Part shown: positions 50,601-53,728 of the stretch, piece by piece
Position numbering within the stretch: the first letter of the stretch is position 1
Layout: each line of letters begins with the position of its first letter
DNA from: Sipunculus nudus
Lineage: Eukaryota; Annelida; Sipuncula; Golfingiida; Sipunculidae
Reading direction: 5' to 3'
Assembly (NCBI GenBank): GCA_026874595.1
Contig: CM049309.1
Coordinates: 72,340,926 to 72,404,925 of the forward strand
DNA length: 64,000 nucleotides
Made by a program: the position numbers and the translations under genes
The notes under the pieces: model-generated
Told to the model about the DNA's origin: nothing
The model's database searches: none
Seen by the model: the letters and a program-made list of their open reading frames with translations, nothing else

Positions 50601-51173
50601 CTATAGGTCCATAGAAACACGTCATGGATAGACCCAGCCGAGGGCGCGTGGACCTGTCCCAGTGCAAGAACGGGTAAAGTGCTGGTCTTGTTTAATGGAC
50701 GATTTCCAACTAAATAGCGACATCTATCAACCACGACTCACACTAAATGTTTGGGTTGGATATCCAGACAAAGAAATGCCATGTCACTGATATCAATCAG
50801 TATACTAGGTACAGATAATTAATCTTTAGTGTCAGATAATATAGAATTATTAATCTTTTAGCTATCTTCCATTCTTATGAGCTACTGGCAGGTAAGAGGT
50901 AGTTATTGTTAATGATTTGCAATTATAGTAACAAGTATAGTAATTGCACTTCACAGGTCCGGTATTGCTGACATTTCCATATTAGTATAATATACTGATT
51001 CAAAAATGTTTAAATAACTGACTATTTATGCCTAAATATTTATTTGTATAAAACACCTCCAAATACTGAATAATTCACAGTGAGAATTTAAATTAAATTA
51101 TCTTAGTTTCACATATATTTACCAGGGGAACTCCAGTGCCGCCAATTTGATCTTGGTCAGAATCATCGACCAT
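778..51173 (-). CDS. ENPP: ENPP1/3-like ectonucleotide pyrophosphatase/phosphodiesterase gene with two tandem catalytic modules (gene span; 3' end beyond left edge)
   Basis: Family role: type II membrane or secreted enzyme that hydrolyses pyrophosphate and phosphodiester bonds of extracellular nucleotides with two zinc ions and a threonine nucleophile. Seen here: cytoplasmic tail, one hydrophobic segment (exons 4-5), then module A (exons 6-24) with DGFR, PTKTFPN, EPDSTGH, ADHG and GDHGYD motifs followed by a full nuclease-like domain, then module B (B1-B10) with SIDGFR, PTLTFPN, SVDSAGH, SDHG and ANHGFE. All exon phases join without a frame break over 3,694 nt (main 48.3-kb start). The two somatomedin-B domains of vertebrate ENPP1-3 are not seen. 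The alternative is two adjacent genes, but no start or membrane exon is visible between modules. The listed span includes introns. Confidence 0.85.
1305..1709. repeat. Foldback (palindromic) element of about 400 bp
   Basis: The left half (AGCGGTTATACACTGCAGTC, TATGGCAAGGTT, CAGGAACACC, ATGCGACACC) recurs inverted in the right half in the same order, with the axis near 1500-1545. Arms are diverged by a few percent to about 15 percent. It has no coding capacity. It lies in the intron just after exon B9. Confidence 0.8.
1722..1794 (-). CDS. ENPP: ENPP module B exon B9, last zinc ligand His, GC donor
   Basis: Encodes WKNSTPFCNMKANHGFEE then TAESMQ, matching exon 14 (GDHGYDQLLQSMN), with the zinc-ligand His kept. 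73 nt, phase 2 in, 0 out. The 5' splice site is CAG|GCAAGT, a GC-AG intron donor; no GT lies in a workable place. A palindromic element starts about ten bases into the intron. Confidence 0.85.
2389..2542 (-). CDS. ENPP: ENPP module B exon B8
   Basis: Encodes TFVNRLECRMPGVKVFE and KRHHYASHHRIDSIIL then DVDDRWLVA. 154 nt, phase 1 in, 2 out, equal to exon 13; acceptor ATTTCAG, donor GTGAGT. Confidence 0.93.
3013..3174 (-). CDS. ENPP: ENPP module B exon B7
   Basis: Starts GMSDIDCFERQSG directly after SDHG and ends VDKNEQ. 162 nt, phase 1/1, five codons longer than exon 12; sequence has diverged most in this pair. Confidence 0.88.
3605..3713 (-). CDS. ENPP: ENPP module B exon B6, metal site SDHG
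   Basis: Encodes IDDALMWMDRTMKRLMDTL and CVNIMIVSDH. 109 nt, phase 0 in, 1 out, equal to exon 11; acceptor AATAACAG, donor GTATGT. Confidence 0.94.
4134..5152. repeat. Minisatellite, about 25 copies of a 39-41 bp unit
   Basis: The unit is GCTAGACTACTGACAGAGCT then AATATAAACAACGATGTTC, with one-base length variants. It fills part of the intron between exons B5 and B6. No exon sequence is recognisable in the unit. Confidence 0.95.
5464..5602 (-). CDS. ENPP: ENPP module B exon B5, metal site SVDSAGH
   Basis: Encodes DERVDTVLDWL and TLYFSSVDSAGHYGGYE with zinc-binding Asp and His conserved. 139 nt, phase 2 in, 0 out, equal to exon 10; donor GTTTGT. Confidence 0.94.
6639..6869. mobile_element. 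MITE-like element with CAGGCGC(A/G)GATCCA inverted ends
   Basis: Ends read CAGGCGCAGATCCATG on the left and the complement of CAGGCGCGGATCCAGG on the right. The interior has two G runs (about 6722-6740, 6806-6822) and a C run (6840-6855), partly inverted copies of each other (CCAAAACCCCTCGTC region). It lies in the B4-B5 intron. CCCTG flanks both ends but not at a clean offset. Confidence 0.6.
7136..7169 (-). CDS. ENPP: ENPP module B exon B4 (34-nt small exon)
   Basis: Encodes MRPTRYMTYN between GATTCCAG and GTAAGT, phase 1 in and 2 out. Size and phases are the same as exon 9. Confidence 0.85.
7529..7604 (-). CDS. ENPP: ENPP module B exon B3
   Basis: Encodes IWNTVEKNNKTAMCYFW then PGSDNPIQ, the FWPGSD segment. 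76 nt, phase 0 in, 1 out, equal to exon 8; donor GTGAGT. Confidence 0.93.
8551..8670 (-). CDS. ENPP: ENPP module B exon B2
   Basis: 40 codons starting GLYPESNGIISNSMYD and ending DPRWWQGEP. Same length and phase (0/0) as exon 7; acceptor TTTGCAG, donor GTGAGT. Confidence 0.94.
9536..11416. repeat. 75-bp tandem array copied from exon B1 end and its 5' splice site (about 25 copies)
   Basis: Each minus-strand unit carries codons for VYPTLTFPNHYTQVT, then GGTGAGT (the exon B1 donor) and about 30 bp of intron. Most copies are 95 percent or more alike; the two leftmost (9536-9690) are diverged. At least two copies (near 10285 and 11185) have GT changed to AT in the donor. The copy next to the exon is 74 bp, so reading past the true donor meets a stop after about 8 codons. 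Confidence 0.96.
11411..11576 (-). CDS. ENPP: ENPP module B exon B1, first metal site and catalytic threonine
   Basis: Encodes KNPLLLISIDGFRPDYL and VYPTLTFPNHYTQVT, with the zinc-site Asp and nucleophile Thr intact (Leu replaces the Lys of PTKTF). Phase 2 in, 0 out. The acceptor AATTAACAG lies next to a (TA)n tract, and the donor GTGAGT is the first of about 25 copies in the 75-bp array that follows. Confidence 0.93.
11586..11643. repeat. (TA)n microsatellite beside exon B1 acceptor
   Basis: About 28 TA units end about 10 bases before the exon B1 acceptor, where a pyrimidine tract would normally be. Confidence 0.97.
11800..13135. repeat. Dispersed repeat with internal copies (also at 44.6 and 45.3-46.4 kb)
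   Basis: Shares long stretches with 44640-46450, such as CAGCCGACTG, GCACAGGCAACT, ATTTGATGACAA and CTCAAACATG. Internally a segment with ATATGGGTAACAGAGACCTA and TTTTCATGGACCT recurs at roughly 12240, 12400 and 12560. It ends in the tail CAGTCAGCTGAGCTAAAAAT. No intact ORF. It lies in the intron between exons 24 and B1. Confidence 0.75.
13505..13735. repeat. Three direct copies of a 55-bp segment
   Basis: GCTTTCATCCCCGCATATGT followed by GGAACTGTTATTGTCGTCA recurs at about 13505, 13570 and 13678. Between copies two and three is a 49-bp piece repeated from 12872-12922 (GATCAATGCATTAGATGTTC), pointing to local template-switch rearrangement. Confidence 0.85.
13884..14088. mobile_element. Short inverted-repeat element rich in ATCGGCCGAT
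   Basis: GGCTCAC...CGATTTTATCGG at the left matches the complement of CCGAAATCGTGTAGTGAGCC at the right. The interior repeats AAAATCGGCCGATTTTGTCGG-type palindromes. Related sequence occurs at 11830-11970, 13200-13480 and 15640-15815. Confidence 0.6.
14270..15590. other. Intronic stretch without recognisable genes
   Basis: Between exons 24 and B1. I see no conserved coding segment. A GGACCCGCCCCTGA end near 15347-15360 resembles the right end of the CAGGGGCG-type elements, but a partner end was not found. Confidence 0.5.
15640..15815. repeat. Second member of the ATCGG-rich repeat family
   Basis: Repeats of AAAATCGG, CCGATTTT and GCCGGCTTA as in the 13.9-kb element, without clear inverted ends. 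Non-coding. Confidence 0.6.
16226..16431 (-). CDS. ENPP: ENPP exon 24, end of nuclease-like domain plus bridge to module B
   Basis: Encodes MNTARVRDVEMLTGLNMF (the usual ARxxDVExLTG C-terminal motif) and IHIEEELW, where ENPP proteins normally stop. Here it continues about 20 residues, ending TENNNCPAG in phase 2 at GTCAGT. CPxG in phase 2 is exactly how exon 5 leads into module A, so this is best read as a bridge into B1. If the donor is not used the frame closes about 40 residues later. Confidence 0.88.
17013..17160 (-). CDS. ENPP: ENPP nuclease-like domain exon 23
   Basis: Encodes ITIPSHFFVILSKC and MAMVLPHKHGVGNC, matching IPTHFFxVLxxC and FxLPHR of the family. Phase 2 in, 0 out. A second acceptor (GTGCAG) eight bases in would give a stop. 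Confidence 0.93.
17743..17872 (-). CDS. ENPP: ENPP nuclease-like domain exon 22 with calcium loop
   Basis: Begins GVWRDAMELVEEYS and includes AGPLFDYDADGHRD, the EF-hand-like calcium loop of ENPP nuclease domains (D-x-D-x-D-G pattern). Phase 1 in, 2 out; acceptor CTGTAG, donor GTGAGG. Its acceptor and first codons are the parent of the adjacent 48-bp repeat. Confidence 0.93.
17866..18312. repeat. 48-bp tandem array copied from exon 22 3' splice site (about 9 copies)
   Basis: Each minus-strand unit reads TACGTATTATGTAG|GTGTATGG followed by about 25 bp (CCAGGGGTTATCATTACTAA). TGTAG|GTGTATGG is the authentic acceptor and first codons (GVW) of exon 22, which lies at the 3' end of the array. Period 48 keeps frame, and five adjacent units stay open (YYVGVWPGVIIT), but stops occur nearer the exon. 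Confidence 0.93.
18497..18577 (-). CDS. ENPP: ENPP nuclease-like domain exon 21
   Basis: 26 codons ending SSNLVPMYRGFAE, equivalent to TNIVPMYxxF of the family. Phase 1/1; acceptor ATTCCAG, donor GTATCT. The intron that follows holds the 48-bp splice-acceptor array. Confidence 0.92.
19138..19294 (-). CDS. ENPP: ENPP nuclease-like domain exon 20
   Basis: Encodes LDLQLPDCLRPDVRLP and VPGFLFPPG, matching the C-x-DxR(L/I)PL and YGFLxPP motifs. Phase 0 in, 1 out; donor GTGAGG. Confidence 0.92.
19677..19892 (-). CDS. ENPP: ENPP module A exon 19, start of nuclease-like domain
   Basis: 72 codons with DQLNLNDRQTASSL, NLPTGTPEV and DYVSGYSHEFRMPLWTAYQ, the hallmark (F/Y)(M/V)SGYS...MPLWTxY of the ENPP nuclease-like domain. 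Phase 0/0; acceptor TTTCCAG, donor GTGAAG. Numbering skips two places where weaker exon candidates were examined. Confidence 0.93.
20304..20340 (-). CDS. Possible optional mini-exon between exons 16 and 19
   Basis: A TTGCAG acceptor leads into MAEVSFASNVNK; a GTAAGG donor gives phase 1 and a GTTAGG six bases on gives phase 0. Exon 16 already joins exon 19 in frame and relatives have no such insert, so inclusion is optional at best. Confidence 0.2.
20576..20763 (-). CDS. ENPP: ENPP module A exon 16, PDE-to-nuclease linker
   Basis: Begins DLMNVTSSPNNGTAGAL (PNNGT is a family hallmark) and ends STTCTCPGRA, matching the Cys-x-Cys linker between the PDE and nuclease-like domains. Phase 1 in, 0 out; donor GTACGT. 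Confidence 0.92.
21226..21262. repeat. (TA)n microsatellite
   Basis: Pure TA run in the exon 15-16 intron, directly beside a small hairpin element. Confidence 0.95.
21270..21386. mobile_element. Hairpin MITE-like element, 117 bp
   Basis: AAAGAGTGACGCCTTTT at 21286-21302 is perfectly inverted at 21359-21375; the arms extend with mismatches to AAGCG/CGCTT at the ends and to an inner ACTTGTT/AACAAGT. It is flanked by TA repeats, consistent with TA-rich target preference. Confidence 0.75.
21487..21574 (-). CDS. ENPP: ENPP module A exon 15
   Basis: Encodes SLFLAYGRDIAQQ and PFDSIELYNLMG, the conserved end of the phosphodiesterase domain (FxxHGPxF...NIEVYNLM in relatives). 88 nt, phase 0 in, 1 out, same as B10. 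Confidence 0.93.
22002..22068 (-). CDS. ENPP: ENPP module A exon 14, last zinc ligand His
   Basis: 22 codons containing SSGDHGYDQLLQSMN; the His of GDHGYD corresponds to the final zinc ligand of ENPPs. Phase 2 in, 0 out; acceptor ATTACAG, donor GTGAGT. Confidence 0.92.
22968..23121 (-). CDS. ENPP: ENPP module A exon 13
   Basis: Encodes QIVETLQCRNEYMEV and RRRHYANNPRIDEVIMD, matching the family segment with the LxCR and HYA motifs. 154 nt, phase 1 in, 2 out, identical to B8. The donor GTTTAA is weak. Confidence 0.9.
23882..24028 (-). CDS. ENPP: ENPP module A exon 12
   Basis: Starts GMEETSCRRLVRL directly after ADHG, as in ENPP1-3, and ends DGKIVEQPGG. 147 nt, phase 1/1; donor GTACAT. B7 is its 162-nt counterpart. 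Confidence 0.9.
24397..24505 (-). CDS. ENPP: ENPP module A exon 11, metal site ADHG
   Basis: Encodes VDETLAEVDSMISLLMDGL and CINIMIVADH, the second zinc-site Asp-His pair. 109 nt, phase 0 in, 1 out, same as B6. Confidence 0.95.
25595..25733 (-). CDS. ENPP: ENPP module A exon 10, metal site EPDSTGH
   Basis: Encodes VPFRDRVAEVLGWLDLP and YFHEPDSTGHQQGPYG with the zinc-binding Asp and His. 139 nt, phase 2 in, 0 out, same as B5. Confidence 0.95.
26335..26368 (-). CDS. ENPP: ENPP module A exon 9 (34-nt small exon)
   Basis: Encodes MYPDICYTYD between a TTTTCAG acceptor and GTGAGT donor, phase 1 in and 2 out. Module B has an exon of exactly the same size and phases at 7136-7169, which supports this tiny exon. 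Confidence 0.85.
26693..26734. repeat. (TA)n microsatellite
   Basis: TA run in the exon 8-9 intron. Confidence 0.95.
27234..27309 (-). CDS. ENPP: ENPP module A exon 8
   Basis: Encodes FWLTAMRQGKRAASFF then WPGSDSPVQ, the conserved FFWPGSD segment. 76 nt, phase 0 in and 1 out, equal to B3. The donor GTCTGT is poor, but the phase fits exon 9. Confidence 0.88.
28026..28145 (-). CDS. ENPP: ENPP module A exon 7
   Basis: 40 codons beginning GLYPESHGIIDNSMYD, a hallmark ENPP segment whose Asn helps bind the phosphate. Phase 0/0; acceptor TTTCAG, donor GTAGGT. Same length as B2. Confidence 0.94.
28874..29970. mobile_element. Foldback transposon-like element with about 180-bp inverted ends
   Basis: Left arm (ATAGATTTTTGCAAAAATA, ATCGATGTTTGCATTTTTT, ATGGCGGCCATATTAAAATC, GGGGTAACCCAAGAACAATT) returns inverted in the right arm (29752-29970). 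Arms are about 80 to 85 percent alike. The 650-bp centre has no transposase. It lies in the exon 6-7 intron. Confidence 0.8.
30257..30428 (-). CDS. ENPP: ENPP module A exon 6, first metal site and catalytic threonine
   Basis: Encodes LLIISLDGFRPDYL (zinc-binding Asp) and AVYPTKTFPNHYSIVT with the nucleophile Thr. Phase 2 in, phase 0 out. The donor is GTAATC, weak for this gene. Its paralogue is exon B1 at 11411-11576. Confidence 0.93.
31311..31489 (-). CDS. ENPP: ENPP exon 5, membrane helix and linker to module A
   Basis: The exon begins with VALVALIIGLAVGL, completing a membrane helix of about 22 residues, then has a Pro/Arg-rich linker and ends CLAEGSCPKG in phase 2. In vertebrate ENPP1-3 two Cys-rich somatomedin-B domains sit here; this exon has only three cysteines, so they are missing or encoded elsewhere. 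Confidence 0.85.
31939..31989 (-). CDS. ENPP: ENPP exon 4, stop-transfer basic stretch and start of membrane helix
   Basis: 17 codons (RKVSANRKKAVVGLIVA), phase 0/0, with an ATTCAG acceptor and GTAAG donor. The basic cluster followed by hydrophobic residues is the cytoplasmic border of the type II membrane anchor completed by exon 5. Confidence 0.85.
32856..33257. mobile_element. hAT-like MITE with 8-bp target-site duplication
   Basis: CACCTGCA stands immediately before (32848-32855) and after (33258-33265). Ends are CAGTGGCGTAAAT and the complement of CAGGGGCGTCAAT. Eight-base duplications and CAGxGGCG ends are typical of hAT elements. The interior has TA and CA microsatellites (32917-33003) and no transposase. 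Lies in the exon 3-4 intron of ENPP. Confidence 0.8.
34090..35225. repeat. Dispersed repeat with internal roughly 330-bp copies
   Basis: GTGGCGCCACCT..TTGACCTACTTTCT followed by AATGGTCTTTTC and AAGATA(A/T)GTCAT recurs at about 34270 and 34610, and GGTGGCGCCACCTACCTT appears again at 35090. No intact coding frame is seen. Confidence 0.65.
37087..37470 (+). CDS. NCS-like gene exon 1
   Basis: 128 codons, from the myristoylation-type start to the GAT|GTAAGT donor. Contains the EF1 to EF3 region. The open frame extends upstream to 36979, but that part has no family resemblance. Confidence 0.88.
37087..40399 (+). CDS. Divergent neuronal-calcium-sensor-family protein, two coding exons (37087-37470, 40094-40399)
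   Basis: 229 aa after splicing in phase 0 (GAT|GTAAGT ... TACTCAG|GCC). Start chosen at MGSNPSRLRQQVL because Gly2 plus Ser6 is a myristoylation signal and the NCS family starts the same way. FTENEIREWYKQFLQD is the diagnostic N-terminal NCS segment; FAEFLIATSVTAQ, RRLAWAFSMFDEYEEGY and SELIDGVLS follow in family order. All visible EF-hand loops look impaired: EF3 DEYEEGYISKEK lacks the final Glu, EF4 has KQQGGAKKSH and EF2 is unrecognisable as a calcium loop. A Thr/Ala/Ser-rich tail of about 45 aa is added. The gene is nested inside an ENPP intron on the opposite strand. Confidence 0.85.
38200..38440 (-). mobile_element. tRNA-derived SINE-like repeat
   Basis: On the minus strand TTGTTCAGCGGCTGGGCA (A-box-like) is followed about 35 bp later by GAATTCGAATCTT (B-box-like, consensus GGTTCGAnTCC). 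It lies in the NCS intron. No tRNA cloverleaf is claimed. Confidence 0.5.
38688..40027. mobile_element. Possible DNA-transposon relic with GCCC(C/T)(A/T)GTCAC ends
   Basis: Left GGCCCCAGTCAC and the complement of right GTGTGACAGGGCTC resemble each other. Both subterminal zones (38690-39110 and 39650-40020) are packed with GTCGTA, GACTAGTCG and TCGTGAC motifs in both directions; the 39120-39640 centre lacks them. No transposase seen. Confidence 0.5.
40094..40399 (+). CDS. NCS-like gene exon 2 (terminal)
   Basis: 101 codons plus TAA after a TTTTACTCAG acceptor. AIFNLQSHPGS continues the family's DAIY segment. Contains degenerate EF4 and the low-complexity tail ending TPTKY. Confidence 0.87.
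   Translation, partial: AIFNLQSHPGSAMMDETAEECFDVVCKQQGGAKKSHVTESELIDGVLSVSGLVKLLQQDQLTGSTGTDNKQESGMASTSCAAEATAAEASDVTVYVTPTKY
40908..40913 (+). terminator. Polyadenylation signal AATAAA of NCS-like gene
   Basis: AATAAA about 510 bp after the stop, followed by TTGCAAATTGCAAATTTGTCTGTGG, where the TG-rich part could be the downstream element. Confidence 0.55.
41567..41612. repeat. (TA)n microsatellite
   Basis: TA run just downstream of ENPP exon 3 in the direction of transcription. Confidence 0.95.
41682..41723 (-). CDS. ENPP: ENPP exon 3, common cytoplasmic tail
   Basis: Acceptor TTTTTACAG and donor GTAAGT bound 14 codons (AERLHMSEDGSFSV), phase 0 on both sides. An internal ATG in a good position (41706-41708) could itself start translation if upstream exons are non-coding. 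It joins in frame to exon 4. Confidence 0.7.
41907..41934. repeat. (CA)n microsatellite
   Basis: CA run upstream of ENPP exon 3. Confidence 0.95.
44640..46450. repeat. Dispersed repeat related to 11.8-13.1 kb, split by a LINE fragment
   Basis: The order CAGCCGACTG, GCACAGGCAACT, then (after the LINE piece) ATTTGATGACAA, CTCAAACATGCC and AACAGAGACCTAAT repeats the 12-kb copy. Internal copies recur at about 45590, 45900 and 46280. Non-coding. Confidence 0.7.
44790..45315 (+). mobile_element. 3' end of a non-LTR retrotransposon (CR1/L2-like LINE), degenerate
   Basis: A frame with VTPLLKQLHWLPVTYRIQY (44840 on), YRPLRTLRSAGGNLL, KIGERSFRFIAPNVWNSLP matches the C-terminal end of LINE reverse-transcriptase ORFs. 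A frameshift lies near 44920. The tail GAATTGGCGCTATATAAATA is typical of CR1/L2-like 3' ends. The 5' part is absent. Confidence 0.75.
46819..46830 (-). CDS. ENPP: ENPP alternative first coding exon (MSNP)
   Basis: ATG plus three codons end in phase 0 at GTCAGT. The 5' leader resembles that of the 48.3-kb exon (GTTnCGGA and ACCATGTC or GCCATGTC contexts). A TATA-like box and a CCAAT block lie upstream. It would splice to exon 3 to give a different tail. Confidence 0.5.
46895..46949 (-). promoter_or_regulatory. Candidate promoter of MSNP transcript (CCAAT plus TATA)
   Basis: On the minus strand ACCTGCCAATCTATAAAA is followed about 35 bp later by TATATAAA (46895-46902), placing a start site near 46870, some 40 bp before the ATG. 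The CCAAT block is shared with the 48.4-kb copy. Confidence 0.4.
47070..47126 (-). CDS. ENPP: ENPP optional N-terminal tail exon
   Basis: A TTAACAG acceptor and GTAAGC donor bound exactly 19 codons, phase 0 to phase 0 (DNSTPAVVEDL then STGPQSLG). It fits between the MSTS exon and exon 3 and would lengthen the cytoplasmic tail only for transcripts starting at 48.3 kb, because the 46.8-kb first exon lies downstream of it. No homology supports it. Confidence 0.45.
48287..48298 (-). CDS. ENPP: ENPP alternative first coding exon (MSTS)
   Basis: ATG plus three codons end in phase 0 at a good GTAAGC donor. Upstream at about 115 bp is a CCAAT-containing block shared with the 46.8-kb first exon, so this appears to be a duplicated promoter/first-exon unit. 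It would splice in frame to the exon at 47070-47126 or directly to exon 3. Confidence 0.5.
48411..48427 (-). promoter_or_regulatory. Promoter-like CCAAT block upstream of MSTS exon
   Basis: On the minus strand the block reads ACCTGCCAATCTAT, identical over 13 bases to a block the same distance upstream of the other candidate first exon (46935-46949). The order CCAAT block, short leader, ATG, donor is the same in both copies. Confidence 0.4.
49250..50575 (+). mobile_element. Degenerate LINE reverse-transcriptase fragment with (TTATC)n tail
   Basis: Pieces such as NYRPIALITIMSKIFE, FGFEKGHGTDFA, MYNPQKTEGLVI and VKYLGVVIQD are conserved reverse-transcriptase segments of non-LTR elements, in the right order but in different frames with stops. 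It ends at about 50575 in TTATCTTATCTTATC, a microsatellite tail. Dead copy. Confidence 0.75.
51123..51173 (-). CDS. Possible third alternative first exon of ENPP gene
   Basis: An ATG opens 17 codons (MVDDSDQDQIGGTGVPL) ending in phase 0 at a GTAAAT donor. Phase and character (short, acidic, ending in hydrophobics) fit the tail exons of the ENPP gene, which also end in phase 0. TATA-like sequence lies upstream near 51255. There is no homology to confirm it; it could also be chance or belong to another transcript. Confidence 0.3.
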
Positions 51174-51822
51174 GTTTTCAGTTTTACCAGGTATTCAGCC
51201 TGTATGATTATACCTCACCATCAATGTTCTAAGCTACTTTATAACAGAGTATCATATATAAAACGAATTTCCTCAATGCAATATCATATAGCCTTCATAG
51301 TTTTGTGAACTGTTAAGCACACCCAAGAGACCTATAACACTGTTAAAAACCACAATTATAATTGGTTAAGCCATAAAATTGAAACAACATTGGAAAGCAA
51401 ACACTGATAATACTATAGTAAAATGGCCTTCCAGGCCCCCAGTTATTATGTTTTCCACTATAAACTGTGAAATAAAATGTTATTCAACGACAGACGTTTT
51501 GTTCTGTGTGCGGTCATCTGTGTTGGATCTTACACTGTCAAGTGCGAAGATCTTAACCTCTAACACTTAAAAAAGGAAGTTGGTCCACGTATGACACCGT
51601 GCTATACCTCAGGTTATTGTTCCCGCAGTGACTTCGCCGATATAAGAATAAACAATTTTGAGTGATTTTGCGTGTTTTCTAAATTTGCGTCGAGGTTATC
51701 ACCGAAAAATGCCTTCGAAAGACCGGAATGCCTGCGTCGTTGCTTGGTGATCTGGTTATACTCAGCGCAGACTAAGGTCTGTTGTGCATATTGTTAGGAA
51801 GACAAATTGCTTAGGGGAAAAC

Positions 51823-51945
51823 ATTAGGCCGGTCCGTGATTCGAACCCATGTCGGTGGCGCACAAGTCCGGCTTACCAACCGCTTTGCTACAAGCTTTAC
51901 TAGCGAGACAGTTCGGTCCGCTTTTATGTCACCCCGTAACACAAC
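51823..51945 (-). mobile_element. tRNA-derived SINE-like copy 1
   Basis: Minus strand has TAGCAAAGCGGTTGGTAA (A box) and ATGGGTTCGAATCAC (B box) at tRNA-like spacing, then homology to copy 2 through CATAAAAGCGGA and GTTACG(G/A)GGTGAC. Confidence 0.65.
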
Positions 51946-52807
51946 CCCTCTTAAGAGCGTTCTGCTATCAGAACAAGACTAATTATCCCAGGAGTCACAC
52001 TTTGGTGAGCTTATTCCCTGTGCAACAAAGTTTACCGTCATCCCGGACGAGCCCCCAATTTTTTTGGAGAACCTAATAACAACAGATCACGTCATCGTGA
52101 TCAGCACAAATTTTGTTACGGAGATTAAAACAAATCAGATTCTGTAACACTAGGCAGCGTGAAATGTCTAGGGGCACGAACAAAGAAGTCAGTGGTTTTT
52201 TATTAACAAATAATCACAATTATTCCTAGAACAATTCTAACATTACAATACACTGAATCAATATATCACAGTATAAAAATGTACAGTACCAGAGTGTCCG
52301 GATCCCAGGCTTTGATTCTGGATACAACAACTGTCACAGCTCAACAAGAGTCCTTTAAAGCCAATAATCCCCGTAAATAGCAATAATCCAAAGGCAAACT
52401 GGAGACAGTCCGTATTAAATCTGTACTAAGTCCGTTAAATATCTGACACCACTGCAATTATCGGTAAGGTCCGAAAGAAGGTAACACTCTTAATGCTCGC
52501 TGGTATTTCCCTTTCTGTCGGTTCTAAACACAGCCCCTTATTTAAAACTTCTCATCCGAATTTTCTAAAATTACAAATTCCAAAACACAATACACACACC
52601 CATGAACAGACCTGAAACATCTAGAACAAAGAACGCTGTGTCTCTACGCTTATGACCCCTCACGCGAGCCAGCGGGTAACGAGCGAGGTTCCTATAGCAA
52701 CGAACTATGCCTGCGCTACACGAATCAGAATGTGAACAGACACATGTAACACTCCTGAGCACAATAAAACAGCAGCAATGTTTTCCTCTGAGCAATCTGA
52801 CTTCGTA

Positions 52808-52940
52808 ACAAAATGGGTGCTCGTCCGGGATTCGAACCCATGTCGGTGGTGCACAAGTTAGGCGTACCAACCGCTTCACTAGAAAAGCAAGCTTCACTAG
52901 CGACACAGTTCGATCCGCTTTTATGTCACCTCGTAACAAT
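52808..52940 (-). mobile_element. tRNA-derived SINE-like copy 2
   Basis: Minus strand has TAGTGAAGCGGTTGGTA (A box) and ATGGGTTCGAATCCC (B box, perfect GGTTCGAATCC). About 85 percent like copy 1, same orientation, 985 bp away; they might be terminal parts of one larger element. Confidence 0.65.
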
Positions 52941-53072
52941 ATAAATAATCCCGGCTGTAAGTGACAGACTCAAGCATGTTTGACCAGACATTTGACCCAA
53001 ACATTGATCAACGCGCGTAGTCAGTAAATGTGAAAAACATGTGACTCTCAGTCCCTTGGCACTCATTTCTTA

Positions 53073-53158
53073 TAGCCCGATTTAATCGGACTCAATATTT
53101 TTAGGACTTGCCATACTTGACAAGGCTTAATCATTTTGAGTCCGATTAAATCGGGCTA
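53073..53158. mobile_element. 86-bp near-perfect hairpin element, copy 1
   Basis: TAGCCCGATTTAATCGGACT at the left is exactly inverted at the right end (GTCCGATTAAATCGGGCTA); inner parts pair too, leaving a short ATACTTGA loop. Confidence 0.85.
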
Positions 53159-53623
53159 CCTTACATCAATACATCCTTTATGCGTCTAACAATAATAATG
53201 TAAGTAACCAGTCAAAAAAGCCCCCGCATCCAATGCCGGTTCGCAAATACATGTAAACATCACTGATCAGGTCTACAAGGTAAACGTATGAATTTCTTCC
53301 CATGAGCAGCTCGCCACAAGGTAAATGTAGAAATATATATATTGGTGAACATTATATTTTTAGAGTATCCAACTCAAACTCTTTATTTTATTTTAACTTA
53401 TAGAATAAAATAAATTGGCCAACATTCTTCATCCTAATTAATACATCCCCCAATCACGGTAAAAATCCAGGTAACCGGGTTTATAAGCCAGTTAGTTATT
53501 TATGGGATGTAACAGTAACGGTCCCGGGTGTAACAATTTAGCCATATACACAACCGACTACCGGCGAGTCTTATAAGCATTACCGGCTGCCAAGTGTTAT
53601 TGACCATCGATAAGGTCACAAGT

Positions 53624-53728
53624 CATGTAGCCCGATTTAATCGGACTTAGTATTATTAGGCCCTGCCATATATTGATCAATATATGCAAGGCCTTATAAT
53701 ATTGACTCCGATTAAATCGCGCTACATG
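53624..53728. mobile_element. 105-bp hairpin element, copy 2
   Basis: CATGTAGCCCGATTTAATCG pairs with CGATTAAATCGCGCTACATG with one mismatch; the inner sequence TTAGGCC..GGCCTTA also pairs around TTGATCAATA. Clearly the same family as the copy 465 bp upstream, with a different loop. Confidence 0.85.
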
